From NCBI RefSeq assembly GCF_018070025.1, contig NZ_JAGPYQ010000001.1:4402001-4466000 (forward strand): 64,000 bases of DNA. The letters run 5' to 3'. Below the pieces are notes generated by a model. It was not told where the DNA came from. It did not search any database and saw nothing but the letters and a program-made list of their open reading frames with translations. This document shows, piece by piece, positions 62,151 through 64,000 of the stretch (positions within the stretch are counted from its first letter, which is position 1; the number at the start of each line of letters is the position of its first letter). This stretch comes from Streptomyces liliiviolaceus. Its GTDB lineage: Bacteria; Actinomycetota; Actinomycetes; Streptomycetales; Streptomycetaceae. Position numbers and translations under genes: made by a program.

Positions 62151-62535
62151 AATGAGGCTCCCGGCCTTCGGCCCCGGTATGGCTTGATCCCCCAGTCGAT
62201 GATGATCGAAAAGGTGGTGTCGCCGGCCGCGTCCGCGGAAGCCTGGATGTGCTGGAGGGCGTGAGTGAAGACGCCGTCCAGGGCGTAGCGGCGGAAGCGG
62301 GTGTAGACCCGTCTGCCATGGTCCGTAGCGTTCCGGCAGGTCACGCCAGGAGATCCCGGTCCGGATCTTGTAGACCATTCCGTTGATGACCTGCCGGTCC
62401 GACACCCGAGGCCGGCCCGTCGCGGCCCGCGGTATCAGCGGAGCGAGTAACTCCCACTCCTGATCGGTGAGTTCATGGCGGCGTATCACCTAAACATGAT
62501 CGACCACCCGATGATCTTTGAAGACGGACCCTAAG
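62145..62535 (-). mobile_element. IS5-family element remnant
   Basis: The transposase N-terminus is on the minus strand: MIRRHELTDQEWELLAPLIP, VSDRQVINGMVYKIRTGISW and DLPERYGPWQT, then in a second frame RFRRYALDGVFTHALQHIQA and ADAAGDTTFSIIIDW. The DDE core and the left end are missing. The right end near 62505-62533 (GATCTTTGAAGACGGACCC) looks like a terminal repeat. The deletion fused the element to the HNH gene. Confidence 0.75.
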
Positions 62536-62641
62536 TTGGGCAGCGATCAAGTGGGTGCCGAAGCGACGCGCCACTCGGGATGACGGGCCGCCGTCTGAGC
62601 GATACTGGCCGGTCGTCGAGTCCCACCAGCCCGGTTGGCAC

Positions 62642-62674
62642 GCAGTGCACGACATCAGTGACGTCGTGCACTGC
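62642..62674. repeat. 12-bp inverted repeat
   Basis: GCAGTGCACGAC (62642-62653) and GTCGTGCACTGC (62663-62674) enclose ATCAGTGAC. It lies beyond the 3' end of the cupin gene (minus strand), so it could be its terminator; a protein-binding site is also possible. Confidence 0.6.
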
Positions 62675-62755
62675 TCGTTCCGCTCTCCGGCCGTCCGCGC
62701 GCTGCCCGTGCGGGCGGGGGGGTACCGGCGGGGTAAGGGGGTACCGACGTACCGG

Positions 62756-63205
62756 TCAGGCGGTGGGGCGAGGGGCGCGCAGATGGACGCGCTTCGCCAG
62801 TTCCTCCTCGTCGACCAGTTCGAGCATGGGCTTGCCCGGCGCACACAGCATGGTCACCACGAACCGGGTTCGCGCGTCCGCCAGCGCGTTGCCGTCCTGG
62901 TAGTGGATGACGTCGCCGCCGGGCTCCCAGAAGGTGCCGCCCGCCTCCACGACGCGCTCCGGCTCACCCTCCAGCTCGAAGCGGACCGCGCCCTCGATGA
63001 CATACCCGAAAGCGGGACCCGAGTGCCGGTGCGGCGGGGTTCCCGGGTCGCCCGGGTTCCAGTCGACGTGGATCGTCATGGCCGAGGCGCCCTCCGGGAC
63101 GGTGATCGGTGAAGCATCCTGGATCATCTTGGCGGCGGTCATCCAACCGGTCGCCCCTTCCTTGGCGTCTGTCCCGTGCACATGTCCCGCGTGGCTGTCT
63201 GACAC
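62756..63205 (-). CDS. Cupin-domain protein
   Basis: A 149-residue single cupin. Motif 1 is PGTPPHRHSGPAFGYVIEGA with the metal-binding His pair and Glu, followed by VRFELEG; motif 2 is the weaker GTFWEPGGDVIHYQDGN with the third His. Small cupins serve as sensors, isomerases or dioxygenases. GTG 63205 has GGAAGG upstream; ATG 63142 (MTAAKMIQDAS) is an alternative that keeps the whole domain. It is divergent from the oxidoreductase at 63481, often a sign of shared control. Substrate unknown. Confidence 0.82.
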   Translation of the reverse strand: MSDSHAGHVHGTDAKEGATGWMTAAKMIQDASPITVPEGASAMTIHVDWNPGDPGTPPHRHSGPAFGYVIEGAVRFELEGEPERVVEAGGTFWEPGGDVIHYQDGNALADARTRFVVTMLCAPGKPMLELVDEEELAKRVHLRAPRPTA

Positions 63206-63480
63206 TGTGTCGCACCTTCCTGGGGATTCGAACTGCTTGGGCCTACGCAGGAATGACCGGGCGCGCGGCTGATCTGTGACACGAAGAGTGCGGCCGGTTC
63301 CCACCTCGTCGCGTATTTGCCGGCCGGCGCCGGACAGTGTCACACCAGCTGTCCGATGACGGTCAGAGGAGCGGTGGGGTGGGTGTGTGCTTCCCCCTCC
63401 CCCGCCGTCACCGATTTCGCCATCACCATCGCGATGCCCTCACCATCGTGATCGCCGTCGACCGGAAGAGGCCGAAGAAG

Positions 63481-64000
63481 ATGAGAGTCGCTGTTGCAGG
63501 TGCCACCGGGCTGATCGGGTCCAGGACGGTCGCCGGACTGCGGGACCACGGTGTGGAGGTCCGCCCCTTCTCGCGCGCCGACGGTGTGGACGTCGTCACG
63601 GGCGATGGACTCACCGTCGCCCTGCGCGGCGCCGACGTGGTCGACGTCACCGACGCGCCCTCCCGCGCGCAGGCCACGAGTGCGCGGTTCTTCGAGGAGG
63701 CGACCGCCAACCTCCTGAAGGCCGCCGCCACGGCAGGTGCCGAGCACTACGTGGCCTTGTCCCTGGTGGGCACCGACCGTGCGCAGGCCGGATACTTCCA
63801 CGCGAAGGCGCTGCAGGAGGAGCGGATACGGCGCTCGCCGATCCCGTACTCCATCGTGCGTGCCACGCCGTTCTTCGAGTCCGTGGAGGCCCTTTCCCGC
63901 TCGACCGCCCACGCGGACGGTGTGCATGTGGCGCCCGTCCCGGTACGGCCCGTGTCGACGGACGACGTCGCCGCCTCGGTCGCCCATGTGGCCGTGGGGG
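63481..64000 (+). CDS. NAD(P)-binding oxidoreductase (NmrA/SDR type), partial
   Basis: The gene starts at ATG 63481 and runs off the window end, so only 173 residues are visible. The Rossmann motif VAVAGATGLIGSRTVAGL is at the N-terminus, followed by VVTGDGLTVALRGADVVDVT, HYVALSLVGTDRAQAGYFHA, a YFHAK-like Tyr-Lys region and IPYSIVRATPFFESVEAL. This is the atypical SDR group of NmrA-like and NAD(P)H-binding proteins, some of which are redox sensors. Its divergent placement with the cupin suggests a linked function. Confidence 0.85.
   Translation, partial: MRVAVAGATGLIGSRTVAGLRDHGVEVRPFSRADGVDVVTGDGLTVALRGADVVDVTDAPSRAQATSARFFEEATANLLKAAATAGAEHYVALSLVGTDRAQAGYFHAKALQEERIRRSPIPYSIVRATPFFESVEALSRSTAHADGVHVAPVPVRPVSTDDVAASVAHVAVG

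Noticed and set aside
1..64000. tRNA, rRNA or replication origin
   Set aside because: No sequence with a convincing tRNA arm set, rRNA block or DnaA-box cluster was recognised by eye.

Overview
The window is high-GC DNA with GTG/ATG starts, translationally coupled GTGA/ATGA overlaps and many actinomycete-specific families (DUF397, DUF6207, DUF6193, DUF6221, Imm7, PF04672 methyltransferases, MmyB-type and DUF5753 regulators). It looks like a Streptomyces or close relative. The many orphan genes, broken genes, IS copies and relics suggest an accessory region such as a chromosome arm or large plasmid. No tRNA, rRNA or replication origin was recognised.

Layout. 0.1-8 kb: a lipoprotein, membrane proteins, a membrane-anchored NACHT NTPase, a twice-frameshifted TPR-like gene and several small conserved genes. 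8.4-12.3 kb: a minus-strand operon of a large unrecognised protein coupled to a patatin-like phospholipase, then an orphan Imm7 immunity gene. 13.0-26.6 kb: a complete type I-E CRISPR-Cas locus on the minus strand (cas3, cas8e, cas11, cas7, cas5, cas6e, cas1, cas2) with three arrays of 27, 4 and 13 repeats. Both large arrays have the same type of leader at their right end, so crRNA transcription runs on the minus strand. A 5'-truncated HEPN-like gene abuts the second large array. 27-33.7 kb: small secreted proteins, a secreted HNH nuclease, a DUF6207 gene, a PIG-L deacetylase, a proline iminopeptidase, and several gene fragments.

35.6-43.0 kb holds what I consider the most interesting system: a minus-strand operon encoding an MFS exporter, an ATP-grasp ligase, a second ATP-grasp-like protein that has lost its metal-binding motif, a TrpA-like protein with Gln at the catalytic Glu position, a CelD-type GNAT acyltransferase, a lipoprotein and a small coupled protein. 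A 47-residue ORF and a strong hairpin precede the operon, and another hairpin closes it. It reads as an undescribed small-molecule or peptide pathway.

43.7-48 kb: a methyltransferase, a DUF397/XRE regulatory pair, an MmyB-type regulator and a type III polyketide synthase. 48-53 kb: a decayed IS5-family element, an STM4015-type LRR gene, and an intact IS5-family element with a TA target duplication that splits a gene which can be rebuilt exactly. 53-59 kb: a stress-signalling region with a GAF-ANTAR regulator, an RsbQ-RsbP pair, STAS and RsbW-like genes (some truncated), and a HemK-like methyltransferase. 59.8-62.5 kb: decayed copies of families that are intact at 27-30 kb (DUF6207, HNH nuclease), plus regulator and replication-relaxation relics. 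The window ends with a cupin protein and the start of an NAD(P)-binding oxidoreductase.
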